DNA from: JAGWBD01 sp965197455
Lineage (GTDB): Bacteria > Chloroflexota > Anaerolineae > Aggregatilineales > Phototrophicaceae
Assembly: GCA_965197455.1 (NCBI GenBank)
Contig: OZ240208.1
Coordinates: 620,001-684,000, forward strand
DNA: 64,000 bases
Reading direction: 5' to 3'
The notes under the pieces were generated by a model. That model saw only the letters and a program-made list of their open reading frames with translations, did not search any database and was not told the DNA's origin. The position numbers were made by a program, and so were the translations under genes. Shown here one piece after another: positions 53,307 through 61,615 of the stretch (position 1 is the stretch's first letter; each line of letters begins with the position of its first letter).

Positions 53307-53367
53307 GCTCTGGGCTGCTATTCAGGCAACAGGGACAACACATGCCGCGCTTACTGAGGTTCACCAT
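53293..53367 (-). CDS. Cys-rich leader peptide 2 (24 residues)
   Basis: ATG 53367 to TAA 53295-53293 encodes 24 residues, containing GMCCPCCLN. The codons at 53340-53326 are TGT TGT CCC TGT TGC: four Cys in five codons, three of them TGT although the operon's cysH uses only TGC. A GGGAG element lies 10 bases upstream of the start. The stop codon falls just after the antiterminator strand. The product is probably not functional as a protein; translation would measure Cys-tRNA supply and decide between terminator and antiterminator. Confidence 0.75.
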   Translation of the reverse strand: MVNLSKRGMCCPCCLNSSPERYPA

Positions 53368-53389
53368 GTTTGCTACACTCCCGATCCCT

Positions 53390-53406
53390 ATGGACGTCAC
53401 GTCCAT
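53390..53406. repeat. perfect 17-base inverted repeat in the cysH leader
   Basis: ATGGACGT-C-ACGTCCAT, two 8-base arms around one base, between terminator 1 and leader peptide 2. It may be a protein operator or a small RNA hairpin. No promoter was recognised that it would control. Confidence 0.6.
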
Positions 53407-53417
53407 CTATCCCCTGC

Positions 53418-53447
53418 AACATAAATCCCCGAACGCCTGGTCCGGGG
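53418..53447 (-). terminator. terminator-like hairpin of the first cysH attenuator
   Basis: Minus-strand CCCCGGAC (53447-53440) pairs with GTTCGGGG (53434-53427) around CAGGC, followed by ATTTATGTT. The stem shares CCCCGGA and TTCGGGG with the second terminator, which suggests duplication. The T-tract is weaker. CCGGGG (53502-53497), inside leader peptide 1, can pair with its CCCCGG. Confidence 0.55.
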
Positions 53448-53482
53448 TGATTCCTGCCCTGCCTGTCTATGTCACCCTGTAC

Positions 53483-53569
53483 TCAGACAGCAGCCTCCCC
53501 GGCACTCAAATGGCAGGAACAACAACACACGGCTTGCTGCAGGTCAGAAGCAAAGTTTTTCGCGATCAT
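53483..53569 (-). CDS. Cys-rich leader peptide 1 (28 residues), apparently leaderless
   Basis: ATG 53569 to TGA 53485-53483 encodes 28 residues with AVCCCSCHL. The codons at 53527-53513 are TGT TGT TGT TCC TGC: four Cys in five codons. The ATG is 7 bases after the -10 box, at the expected start of transcription, so the mRNA is probably leaderless. TTCCTGCC (53519-53512), within the Cys codons, can pair with GGCAGGAA (53458-53451), and the GCC GGG codons can pair with terminator 1; both are consistent with translation-controlled folding. Confidence 0.7.
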   Translation of the reverse strand: MIAKNFASDLQQAVCCCSCHLSAGEAAV

Positions 53570-53576
53570 GTTGGGT

Positions 53577-53605
53577 AGCCTAACGTGTACTCTGCAGCTT
53601 GTCAA
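53577..53605 (-). promoter_or_regulatory. promoter of the cysH sulfur operon
   Basis: A perfect TTGACA (53605-53600), a 17-bp spacer and TAGGCT (53582-53577) on the minus strand. It predicts a ~360-nt transcribed leader before cysH. Confidence 0.65.
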
Positions 53606-53648
53606 CAAATTCGCAAAATCTGCCCAGGATTGCTCAGCAGAGCCTGTA

Positions 53649-54581
53649 TCAGGTATACAGGTCGGCGTGCCTGGCCAGCGCGGTCTGCAATGCCGCGCGA
53701 TCAGGAGCCGCGCTGCAACCGCCGAACCCCTGCGTGGACAGGCTGCCGGCCACAACGCCGTGGCGCAGGCATTCATCCGGCGCAGCGCCTGCCAGACTAG
53801 CGGCGATGAAGGCGGCGTTGAACACATCGCCCGCGCCGGTGGTGTCGACCGGGTCGCAGGGCAGGGCCGGCGCGTGACTCTGACCGTCAGCCCACCAGCA
53901 GCGGGCGCCCTGCGCGCCGTCCTTGATGACCAGCAGCGGCACCAGCTCCCGCAGCTGCGCCGCAGCAGCGTTGCTGTCCGCCTGACCGGTGAGACGTTGG
54001 GCCTCCACGGCGTTGGGCATGAACACATTCAGCCGGCTGATGATTTCGCGCACGAGCGGCTGCGCCAGGGTCTGCTCGCGGTGCTGGCAATCCATCGATA
54101 CCTCGATGCCACGCTCACGACACTCGCGCAGCAGGGACGGCATGCGCTCGTCAACGACCAGACCGCTGAAGTGCAAATGGCGCAAACACGTGTTGTCCAG
54201 GGACTTACGCGCGAGCTCGACAATCTCCGGTGGTTCATCGGCATAGGTGACGAAGGCGCGGTCCGTGCTGAGCGAGAGGGAAACCGTCAGGCGGCGCAGG
54301 GGCTGTCCGGACTGCGTGACGAGCGACAGGTCAAGGCCTTCCGCGTCGGCCCACTCGCGGATGAAACGACTGAAGAAATCCGAGCCCAGCACGCCGGCCC
54401 AGCCTACCTTGACGCCCAGCCGCTGCATGGCGACGACCGTGTTGAGCATGCCGCCGGGCACCACATTCACATCTTCACAGTAAATCTCGGTGCCGGGGGC
54501 CGGGAAGGCCGGCAGGCCCGTGAAGACAACATCGCAGAAATAGTGGCCCGGAATCAGGACGTCGTATTCTTTCAGCGCCAC
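53649..54581 (-). CDS. PfkB-family carbohydrate kinase
   Basis: A 310-residue ribokinase-family protein starting at GTG 54581, overlapping the GH4 gene by 10 bases. The N-terminal sugar-binding part has PGGMLNTVVAMQRLGVKVGWAGVLG. The C-terminal anion-hole and catalytic Asp motif is DTTGAGDVFNAAFIAASL. Substrates of this family range from ribose and fructose to nucleosides; here the GH4 neighbour suggests a sugar or sugar phosphate. It is the last gene of the mutA-mutB-meaB-GH4-pfkB transcript. Confidence 0.9.
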   Translation of the reverse strand: MALKEYDVLIPGHYFCDVVFTGLPAFPAPGTEIYCEDVNVVPGGMLNTVVAMQRLGVKVGWAGVLGSDFFSRFIREWADAEGLDLSLVTQSGQPLRRLTVSLSLSTDRAFVTYADEPPEIVELARKSLDNTCLRHLHFSGLVVDERMPSLLRECRERGIEVSMDCQHREQTLAQPLVREIISRLNVFMPNAVEAQRLTGQADSNAAAAQLRELVPLLVIKDGAQGARCWWADGQSHAPALPCDPVDTTGAGDVFNAAFIAASLAGAAPDECLRHGVVAGSLSTQGFGGCSAAPDRAALQTALARHADLYT

Positions 54582-55939
54582 GTGCCGACGAGCTCCCGGT
54601 GGGCTGCATAATAGGAGTCAAAGAGTCGCTCGGCGAGCGGCCATGACCCGACCAGTGGATGCGCGCAAAGCGCCTGCAGGGCCAGCGTGCGGGAACGTTG
54701 CAGAATCGCTTGCGAAGCCAGTCGCTCATAAGCCTTGACGCTGCGCATCAGGGCGAGTTGCTGAGCCGGAATCGCGCCGATGGGCAACGGGCGCGGACCA
54801 GCGCCATCAATGCGGCAACTCACCTCAACGATGTCTTCAGCATCCATGCCTTCGATAGCGCCCCGGTTGGGGACGTTGAGTCCACTCAGCAGCGCTTCAT
54901 CACGCGCGATCGCTGCCACACAGCCGAGCGCCACTGCCGCATAGCCTTCTTCATCTTCAGGCAGTGGCTCCTGTTTCACCCGCCCCGCGCCAGCGCGCGC
55001 ATGCGCCATGTAGCTCTTGCTACGGCCAGCCATCACCTCGCGCCAGATGGCCAGCTGTTCGTCCGCGTCCGCCGTGGCCTTGAGCCGGGCCAGCAGCTCC
55101 CCGGTCAGTCGCTGCACCTGCTCGCCGCGCGTTTCCGCTTCCTGCAGCAGACTGCCCAGCGCCTCGTCACGATGATAAAAGTAATGGAGGTATTCGTTGA
55201 GGAAGGCTTGCTCGGCGGCGCGCAGCCCGGGCGCGAACATTTTCAGGTGCGTAGCCTGCACAAAATTGTCGTCGTTGAGCAGGGCGGGCAGCACTTCCTC
55301 GCCGGGCCCACTGCCATCGTCATCGACGCAGACGCTGCGCGTCCAGGAGAGATGGTTGAGGCCGTAGACCTCATGTCGCAAGCGCGCCTGGGGCATGCGC
55401 AGATAACTACTGACCTCGTTGCGCGCCTTGTTGGCGCTGTCGCAAATCCCGACGACGCGCTCCACGCCGGCATCGTGCAGCACCTGGGCCACCAGCCCGG
55501 CAGGATTGGTGAAGTTGAAGAGCCAGGCGCCAGGCTGCGCCAGTTCGTCAACCAGGCGGGCATAGCCCAGGATGGCGGGGGCGCTGCGCATGGCCATCGC
55601 GAAACCGGCTGCGCCCGTGGTTTCCTGCCCCAGCACACCCAGGTCGAAGGCGATGCGCTCATCCTGCGCGCGGCCCGCTTCCAGACCAGGCCGAATCGCG
55701 GTGATGACGTGACTGGCACTGGCAATGGCTGCGCGCGCGTCACCGCTGGTCACGATCCTGAAGGGCGCATCCAGCAGCTTTGCCTGTTGCTGGCACAGGC
55801 CGCCGACCAGTGCCAGTCGCTCCGCATCATTGTCCATCAGCCATAGTTCGCTGAGGCCAAGGCGATCCGCGCGCCGCACCAGCGAAGGAATCAGGCGTGG
55901 CGTGCGGACGCTGCCGCCACCGATGATCGTGAGCTTCAT
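54572..55939 (-). CDS. family GH4 glycosidase (6-phospho-beta-glucosidase type)
   Basis: A 455-residue NAD- and Mn-dependent GH4 enzyme. The Rossmann start is LTIIGGGSVRTPRLIPSLV and NFTNPAG follows near residue 145. The metal ligands are the Cys of GICDSANKA (~174) and the His of YGLNHLSW (~205). Closest in pattern to 6-phospho-beta-glucosidases, but no PTS is present in the window, so a non-phosphorylated substrate is possible. It starts inside the meaB stop (ATGA) and is coupled to the PfkB kinase. Confidence 0.9.
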   Translation of the reverse strand: MKLTIIGGGSVRTPRLIPSLVRRADRLGLSELWLMDNDAERLALVGGLCQQQAKLLDAPFRIVTSGDARAAIASASHVITAIRPGLEAGRAQDERIAFDLGVLGQETTGAAGFAMAMRSAPAILGYARLVDELAQPGAWLFNFTNPAGLVAQVLHDAGVERVVGICDSANKARNEVSSYLRMPQARLRHEVYGLNHLSWTRSVCVDDDGSGPGEEVLPALLNDDNFVQATHLKMFAPGLRAAEQAFLNEYLHYFYHRDEALGSLLQEAETRGEQVQRLTGELLARLKATADADEQLAIWREVMAGRSKSYMAHARAGAGRVKQEPLPEDEEGYAAVALGCVAAIARDEALLSGLNVPNRGAIEGMDAEDIVEVSCRIDGAGPRPLPIGAIPAQQLALMRSVKAYERLASQAILQRSRTLALQALCAHPLVGSWPLAERLFDSYYAAHRELVGTWR

Positions 55940-56961
55940 TGGGCCTCCCGGACGGGATGCGCTTCAGGTTCCAGCCAGGCGAGCAAATGCTGCGCTGCTT
56001 CCGTCACATCCAGTTCTCCCGCCATGACCTCCTGCTCCAGTCGCGGCAGACTTGACCGAACCTCTGGCAGATTGAAGAAGGAGTCGCGCGCCCCTTCCGC
56101 CAGCAGGGAATGCAACCACTCGCGTCGTTGCTCACGCCGCCGCGCCTGCCAGGCGCCGGCAGCCGTCTCGCTCGTCTGAAACTTCTGAATCAGTGACCAG
56201 AGTTCAGCAATGCCCTCACCCTCCAGCGCAGAACAGGTGACGACCCTCGGGCTCCAGCCAGAAGCCAGCGGTGCCAGAAAGCGCAGGGCGCGCATGGTTT
56301 CCGCGCGTGCCGCCCGGGCCGCAACCCGGTTGTCGCCATCAGCCTTGTTGATGGCGATCGCGTCCGCCAGTTCCATCACGCCTTTCTTGATGCCCTGCAG
56401 CCCGTCACCGGCGCCGGTGATGAGCAGCAGCAGGAAGAAGTCCACCATGGTGCGCGCAGCAACTTCGCTCTGACCCGTGCCAACCGTCTCCAGCAGCACG
56501 ACATCGTACCCGGCGGCCTCGCAAAGCAGGATGCTCTCGCGCGTTTTGCGCGCCACGCCGCCGGGAGTTCCGGCGGAAGGTGAGGGGCGAATGAAGGCCA
56601 GCGGGCTACGCGCCAGCGCGGTCATGCGCGTTTTGTCGCCAAGGATGCTGCCGCCGCTGCGGCTGCTGCTGGGGTCGATGGCGAGCACCGCCACCCGCCG
56701 TCCCTGCCCGGTCAACAGCAGACCGAGCGCCTCAATCAGCGTGCTTTTGCCGGCGCCCGGCACGCCGGTCACGCCGACGCGTAGCGAAGCACCGCTGTGT
56801 GGCAGGATGGCGCGCAGCAACTCCCTGGCGGCCAGTCGATGGCCGGAGGCGCTGCTTTCGACGAGTGTGATCGCGCGCGCCAGAGATTGACGCTCCCCGG
56901 CGCGCAAATCGCTGACCAGCGCAGTGACATCAGGCGCAGGAACCCTGTCCGCTTCAACCAT
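55936..56961 (-). CDS. meaB: methylmalonyl-CoA mutase-associated GTPase MeaB
   Basis: A 341-residue G3E GTPase that protects and reloads B12 in methylmalonyl-CoA mutase. The P-loop is GVTGVPGAGKSTLIEAL. LAIDPSSSRSGGSILGDKTRM carries the family's switch residues, VLLETVGTGQSE is the G3-type region, and NKADGDN recognises the base. It overlaps mutB by 8 bases and is followed by the GH4 gene (ATGA). Confidence 0.96.
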   Translation of the reverse strand: MVEADRVPAPDVTALVSDLRAGERQSLARAITLVESSASGHRLAARELLRAILPHSGASLRVGVTGVPGAGKSTLIEALGLLLTGQGRRVAVLAIDPSSSRSGGSILGDKTRMTALARSPLAFIRPSPSAGTPGGVARKTRESILLCEAAGYDVVLLETVGTGQSEVAARTMVDFFLLLLITGAGDGLQGIKKGVMELADAIAINKADGDNRVAARAARAETMRALRFLAPLASGWSPRVVTCSALEGEGIAELWSLIQKFQTSETAAGAWQARRREQRREWLHSLLAEGARDSFFNLPEVRSSLPRLEQEVMAGELDVTEAAQHLLAWLEPEAHPVREAQ

Positions 56962-59110
56962 CTTGCCGCAGCCGACGCTCGCCCAGTTGCGCCAGAATCG
57001 TCTGTGCTGCCTGCGGGATCACGGTGCCAGGCCCGAAGATGGCCGCGGCGCCCTGTGCGCGCAGGAAGTCATAATCCTGGCGTGGAATCACTCCGCCGAT
57101 AATCACCATGACATCTGGCCGGCCCATGGCAGCCAGCTCCGCACTCAGCTGCGGCAGCAGGGTCTTGTGACCGCCGGCCAAAGAGCTGATGCCTACAATG
57201 TGCACATCATTCTCCACCGCCTGGCGCGCGACTTCCTGCGGCATCTGGAAGAGGGGGCCAATGTCGACGTCGAAGCCAAGATCGGCGAAGGCGGTAGCGA
57301 TCACCTTTGCGCCCCGGTCATGGCCATCCTGGCCAATCTTGGCAACCAGGATACGTGGCCGACGACCCTCCAGTTCTTCGAATTCAGCACAAAGTTGTCG
57401 GGTTTCCTGAATGTCATCGCCCTCGCCCCAGGCGACGCTGTAGACGCCGGAGATGGAATGCACCGGGGCTTCATGTCGTCCCCAGACTTTCTCCATGGCC
57501 AGCGAAATCTCGCCCAGTGTGGCGCGCGCCCGCGCCGCTGCCACCGACAGGCCCAGCAGGTTACCCGTGCCGGTTCCGGCTGCGCTCGTGATGGCGTTCA
57601 AGGTGGCCTCGACCTGTGCGTCGTCCCGCTGTGCGCGCAGCTGCTGCAGACGTTTAACCTGGCCAGCGCGCACGGCGCTGTTGTCAACATCCAGAATCTC
57701 CAGGCCCTCGTCCTGCTCTGTGCGCCAGCGATTGACGCCCACGATGACTTCCTGGCCGGAGTCGATGCGGGCCTGGCGGCGGGCGGCGGCTTCCTCGATA
57801 CGCATGCGCGGCAGGCCTTCGCCAATGGCGGCGGCCATTCCGCCCAGCGCCTCAATCTCCTCAATGTGCGCCCAGGCGCGTTGCATTAAATCCTTCGTCA
57901 GTTTCTCGACGGTGAAGGAGCCGGCCCAGGGATCGATGACGCGGGTCAGGCCGCTTTCATGTTGCAGCACCAGCTGGGTGTTGCGGGCGATACGCGCGGA
58001 GAAGTCTGTTGGCAGCGCGATGGCCTCATCCAGCGCGTTGCTGTGCAGCGACTGGGTGCCGCCAAAGACGGCGGCCATGGCCTCTACGCAAGTGCGCGTG
58101 ACGTTGTTGAAGGGGTCCTGCTCGGTGAGGCTCCAGCCAGAGGTCTGACAATGGGCGCGCAGGGCCATCGACTTTGGGCTGGAGGGTCCGAAGCGGCGAA
58201 TCAGCTTCGCCCATAGCAGGCGCGCGGCACGCAGCTTGGCAATTTCCATGAAGAAGTTGAGCCCGATGCCCCAGAAGAAGGACAAGCGCGGCGCAAAGTC
58301 GTCGATGTGCAGGCCCGCTTGCAAGCCCGTGCGCACATATTCCAGACCATCAGCCAGGGTGTAGGCCAGCTCAAGGTCTGCTGGCGCGCCAGCCTCCTGC
58401 ATGTGATAGCCGGAAATGCTGATGCTGTTGAAGCGCGGCATGTGTTGCGCGCACCAGGCAAAGATGTCCGCGATGATGCGCATGGAGGGCTGCGGCGGAT
58501 AGATGTAGGTGTTGCGCACCATGTATTCCTTGAGGATGTCGTTCTGGATCGTTCCCGTCAGCGCCTGTGGCGAGATGCCCTGTTCCAGGGCGGTGGCGAT
58601 ATAAAAGGCCAGCACCGGTAGCACAGCGCCATTCATGGTCATTGAGACCGAGCAGCGCTCCAGGGGGATGCCATCGAGCAGACGCTGCATGTCGTGCAGG
58701 GAGCTGATGGCGACGCCCGCCTTGCCGACATCGCCGGTGACGCGCGGGTGGTCGGAGTCATAGCCGCGGTGCGTGGCCAGATCGAAGGCGATGGAGAGGC
58801 CGCGCTGGCCGGCGGCCAGGTTGCGGCGGTAGAAGGCGTTGCTCTCTTCGGCTGTGGAGAAGCCGGCATACTGACGAATCGTCCAGGGTCGCTGCGCGTA
58901 CATGGTCGGGTACGGCCCGCGCAAAAAGGGCGGAAGGCCCGCCGTAAACTTCAGGTGCGCCGCGTCTTCCAGGTCGGCTGCAGTGCACAGGGCCGGCAGC
59001 GCAATGCCCTCGGGCGTCTGCCAGGTCGCATCGTCGGCAGCGACTGGTGGCTGCACTGCCTTAAAGTCCGCGAGATACGGAATGCTCGTGAAGTCCGGGT
59101 GCATACTCAC
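56954..59110 (-). CDS. mutB: methylmalonyl-CoA mutase, large (catalytic) subunit
   Basis: A 718-residue B12-dependent mutase converting methylmalonyl-CoA to succinyl-CoA. The substrate barrel begins RGPYPTMYAQRPWTIRQYAGFSTAEESN, and RIARNTQLVLQHESGLTRVIDPWAGS lies near residue 370. The C-terminal cobalamin domain has the B12-ligand motif DGHDRGAKV (His lower ligand) and ISSLAGGHKTLLP. The start is GTG 59110, overlapping the mutA stop; ATG 59104 is possible. The genes mutA, mutB and meaB together indicate propionate or branched-chain/odd-chain oxidation. Confidence 0.97.
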   Translation of the reverse strand: MSMHPDFTSIPYLADFKAVQPPVAADDATWQTPEGIALPALCTAADLEDAAHLKFTAGLPPFLRGPYPTMYAQRPWTIRQYAGFSTAEESNAFYRRNLAAGQRGLSIAFDLATHRGYDSDHPRVTGDVGKAGVAISSLHDMQRLLDGIPLERCSVSMTMNGAVLPVLAFYIATALEQGISPQALTGTIQNDILKEYMVRNTYIYPPQPSMRIIADIFAWCAQHMPRFNSISISGYHMQEAGAPADLELAYTLADGLEYVRTGLQAGLHIDDFAPRLSFFWGIGLNFFMEIAKLRAARLLWAKLIRRFGPSSPKSMALRAHCQTSGWSLTEQDPFNNVTRTCVEAMAAVFGGTQSLHSNALDEAIALPTDFSARIARNTQLVLQHESGLTRVIDPWAGSFTVEKLTKDLMQRAWAHIEEIEALGGMAAAIGEGLPRMRIEEAAARRQARIDSGQEVIVGVNRWRTEQDEGLEILDVDNSAVRAGQVKRLQQLRAQRDDAQVEATLNAITSAAGTGTGNLLGLSVAAARARATLGEISLAMEKVWGRHEAPVHSISGVYSVAWGEGDDIQETRQLCAEFEELEGRRPRILVAKIGQDGHDRGAKVIATAFADLGFDVDIGPLFQMPQEVARQAVENDVHIVGISSLAGGHKTLLPQLSAELAAMGRPDVMVIIGGVIPRQDYDFLRAQGAAAIFGPGTVIPQAAQTILAQLGERRLRQDG

Positions 59111-61215
59111 GGGGCGATGCCTGTGCGTTGCTGCAGGGCCTGGTTCAGCTTCAGGCAGTTGGCGCCCAGGTGCACGAAATCATTAATTCCGGCGGCGTGC
59201 CACTCTGCTTGCTGCGCAGCATCCGGTCGACCGGCCAGATACAGCAGCAATTCCGGGCAGCGTTCCCTGACCCTCGCACAAAAGGGCGGGACGTAATCGA
59301 CATAGCTGGCATTTGTTGCGCAAAGCACCACGGCTGCCGCGCCAGAGGCGATGGCATTGTCCGCAGCGTCCGATGCATCAGACTCCGCGCTTCCGGTCAC
59401 GCAGGTAAAGCCGCCGACCTGGAAGAAATCGCTGACAAAGCTGGCGCGAGCATGTAACGCTGCCGCCTTGCCGAGCAGGGCGATATAAACCTGGACGGCT
59501 GTTCCGCCCTGTTTCCGCTGCACTGCGGCGTTCGCCCGCAGGTTTTCCCATGGCGCTGCCAGGCGAAGGCTGTTGAGCGGGACAATCGCAATAGATTCTT
59601 CATCGCCCTGCGGCAGCGCGCGCGCAAGTTGCGCCAGCGTGGCGCCACGATCGGCAGCGTCCAGCAACGCATCGACTGTCTGCGTCTTCGCAGGGGGCAG
59701 GGCAGGCAGCTCCGGGCGTGAGCGCCCGGCGAATTGTGCTGAACGCCTGTTGCTGAAGCACTGCGCTACCGTGTCTTCTGCCGTGAACGAGAACTCGTCA
59801 GCGTCCACAAACTGGTTGCTGCCCACCATCACATCCTGGCGGTGGGCGTTGCGTAGCGCGCGCTGCTGCGCCACAGCGGCGATCTCCCGCTGGATGCTGC
59901 CTGAGCGCAAGGCAGCCAGCAGGCCACCAGCGGCCTCGATTCGCTGAAAGGCCGCCCAGGCCTCGCGCGCCAGCCAGTCGGTCAGCGCTTCAATCGTCCA
60001 CGAGCCGCCGGCCGGGTCCTGCAGTCGGGCGAGGCCCACTTCGTGTTGCAGGATGAGATGCTGGTTGCGGGCATGCCGCCGGGCAAATTCGTTCGCCGGA
60101 CGCAAGGGCGCGTCGAAGGGCTCGATCAGCAGACTGTCACAGCCGCCGATGACGGAGACGAGAGCCTCCTGGGTGCTACGCAGCATGTTGCTCCAGGGGT
60201 CAAGCGCAGACTTGTTGCGGCGAGAAGTGCGTGCATGAAGTCCAGGGCGTTGTGACTCAGTCGACGCGCCGAAAGCCGCGGTCATCTGTGACCAGAGCAT
60301 GCGCGCCGCGCGTAACTTCGTCAGCTCCATCAGGAAGTCACTGCCGAGCGCCAGCTTGAGTGACATACGCGGCGCAACCTCGTCAATGTCCAGGCCCCGT
60401 ACCAACATTTGGCGCAGGCAGGCCGTAGCGTTCGCCAGCGAGCAGGCCAGCTCCTGCACTGCATTGGCGCCCGCTTCGTGCCAGACGCCGCCGTCAATGA
60501 AGATCGTGCCCAGGCCCGGCGCATGTTCCAGACACCAGAGCGTCCAGGATGCCTGTTCGTCATATAGCGACTCAACTCCGGCTGGCAAAGAGCCGTGTGC
60601 TGCCAGCCAGGCCAGCGGGTCAGCGCCGACTGGGCCGCGCAAGGTAGCAAGGTCCTCGCCCCGGTGACGTAAGGCGGCCATCAACAGGGCGGGCAGCGGC
60701 AAACTGCGCGCGCCGCTCTGCAGCTGCAACGGTGTGCTGTCGAGCGGGATTCCCGCCAGTGCCTGGCTCATGTCCTCGACACTGGCCAGGGAGCAACCGC
60801 CACGGCCAACCAGCTCTGGTGGCGCCTCATCAGGATCGAGACAACGCTGCGTCGCGACATCGGGCAGCAGGGCGATGGCCGTTCCGCCCTGGGCAAGATC
60901 TGCGCGCAGGTCGTGGTTGGCTGCCAGGGCGTCAGCCTGCGCGCTGGCCTGAACGATCAGCCAGGGCTGCGCCAGTGCCGAAGCGCCGCGCACGCCTGGC
61001 GCGGTGCCGGGAAGCGTGTGTTGATACTGATTATGAGCGCTTTGTTGAGCGCTGTAGAGCGGCTGCAGTCGCAACCCTTCCAGCGTGTCCGACCCCAGCG
61101 AATCGATTGATGCTGATGTCGGCAACAGGGCACGGACAGCCGCCAGCCAGTCATCATGAGTGGCTGGCTCAAATTCTTCAAAGGTTGGTTGCGCTGGTTG
61201 GCTGTGAGCGACCAT
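59107..61215 (-). CDS. mutA: methylmalonyl-CoA mutase, small subunit
   Basis: A 702-residue paralogue of MutB. It aligns throughout (e.g. RRHARNQHLILQHEVGLARLQDPAGGSW), but the C-terminal B12 domain lacks the DxHxxG ligand motif, as expected for the non-catalytic subunit of the heterodimer. It is the first gene of the operon; AAGGGTG precedes ATG 61215 and TATACT lies at 61237-61242. The short, structure-free leader shows no cobalamin riboswitch. Confidence 0.94.
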   Translation of the reverse strand: MVAHSQPAQPTFEEFEPATHDDWLAAVRALLPTSASIDSLGSDTLEGLRLQPLYSAQQSAHNQYQHTLPGTAPGVRGASALAQPWLIVQASAQADALAANHDLRADLAQGGTAIALLPDVATQRCLDPDEAPPELVGRGGCSLASVEDMSQALAGIPLDSTPLQLQSGARSLPLPALLMAALRHRGEDLATLRGPVGADPLAWLAAHGSLPAGVESLYDEQASWTLWCLEHAPGLGTIFIDGGVWHEAGANAVQELACSLANATACLRQMLVRGLDIDEVAPRMSLKLALGSDFLMELTKLRAARMLWSQMTAAFGASTESQRPGLHARTSRRNKSALDPWSNMLRSTQEALVSVIGGCDSLLIEPFDAPLRPANEFARRHARNQHLILQHEVGLARLQDPAGGSWTIEALTDWLAREAWAAFQRIEAAGGLLAALRSGSIQREIAAVAQQRALRNAHRQDVMVGSNQFVDADEFSFTAEDTVAQCFSNRRSAQFAGRSRPELPALPPAKTQTVDALLDAADRGATLAQLARALPQGDEESIAIVPLNSLRLAAPWENLRANAAVQRKQGGTAVQVYIALLGKAAALHARASFVSDFFQVGGFTCVTGSAESDASDAADNAIASGAAAVVLCATNASYVDYVPPFCARVRERCPELLLYLAGRPDAAQQAEWHAAGINDFVHLGANCLKLNQALQQRTGIAP

Positions 61216-61236
61216 AAAACACCCTTGTCACGCGAA

Positions 61237-61242
61237 AGTATA
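61237..61242 (-). promoter_or_regulatory. -10 box of the mutAB-meaB operon
   Basis: TATACT on the minus strand, predicting a leader of ~15 nt. No good -35 box. Confidence 0.45.
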
Positions 61243-61310
61243 GCAGCATTGTGGAAAGGGTGCGGTGCTTGCGGGAGATGCCGGGCGGTACGAAACGGTA
61301 AGCCCTGGGG

Positions 61311-61550
61311 CTAGATCAGCTCTTTAATATTACGGCCCTGGCGCGCCATAAACTCATGCAGGCCAATCTTGTCGATAGTGCGCAGTTCTCTGGCGGTCAC
61401 GCGAACGCGGACAAAACGCTCGAGCTCGGGCACCCACAGGCGCTTGTTCTGGTAGTTGGGCTTGAACTGACGGCGCGTGGCCTTGAGGGAGTGACTGCGG
61501 TTGTTACCAAACTGCGGTTTGATCGTCGAGATGCTGCGCCTGCTGGCCAT
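61311..61550 (-). CDS. rpmB: 50S ribosomal protein L28
   Basis: 79 residues from ATG 61550 (MASRRSISTIKPQFGNNRSH). The L28 core is GNNRSHSLKATRRQFKPNYQ and LWVPELERFVRVRVTARELRTIDKIGL. It has no cysteines, so it is the zinc-free form. The GGGAG site precedes the ATG, which excludes the longer frame to 61574. Single gene with its own promoter. Confidence 0.95.
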   Translation of the reverse strand: MASRRSISTIKPQFGNNRSHSLKATRRQFKPNYQNKRLWVPELERFVRVRVTARELRTIDKIGLHEFMARQGRNIKELI

Positions 61551-61584
61551 GTGCCGCTCCCTTTCGCCTGACAAAGCGGCAGCC

Positions 61585-61612
61585 AGTATAGTCTTGCCAG
61601 CGTGGCAGTCAA
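61585..61612 (-). promoter_or_regulatory. promoter of rpmB
   Basis: TTGACT (61612-61607), a 16-bp spacer and TATACT (61590-61585) on the minus strand, just after the livF stop. Confidence 0.65.
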
Positions 61613-61615
61613 GCC

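Noticed and set aside
53211..53570. A SAM or other known riboswitch in the cysH leader
   Set aside because: No SAM-I/II/III signature was seen; the two Cys-rich ORFs and alternative stems explain the leader better.
61216..61310. A cobalamin riboswitch near the methylmalonyl-CoA mutase operon
   Set aside because: The predicted leader of mutA is only ~15 nt and no B12-box-like sequence is visible.
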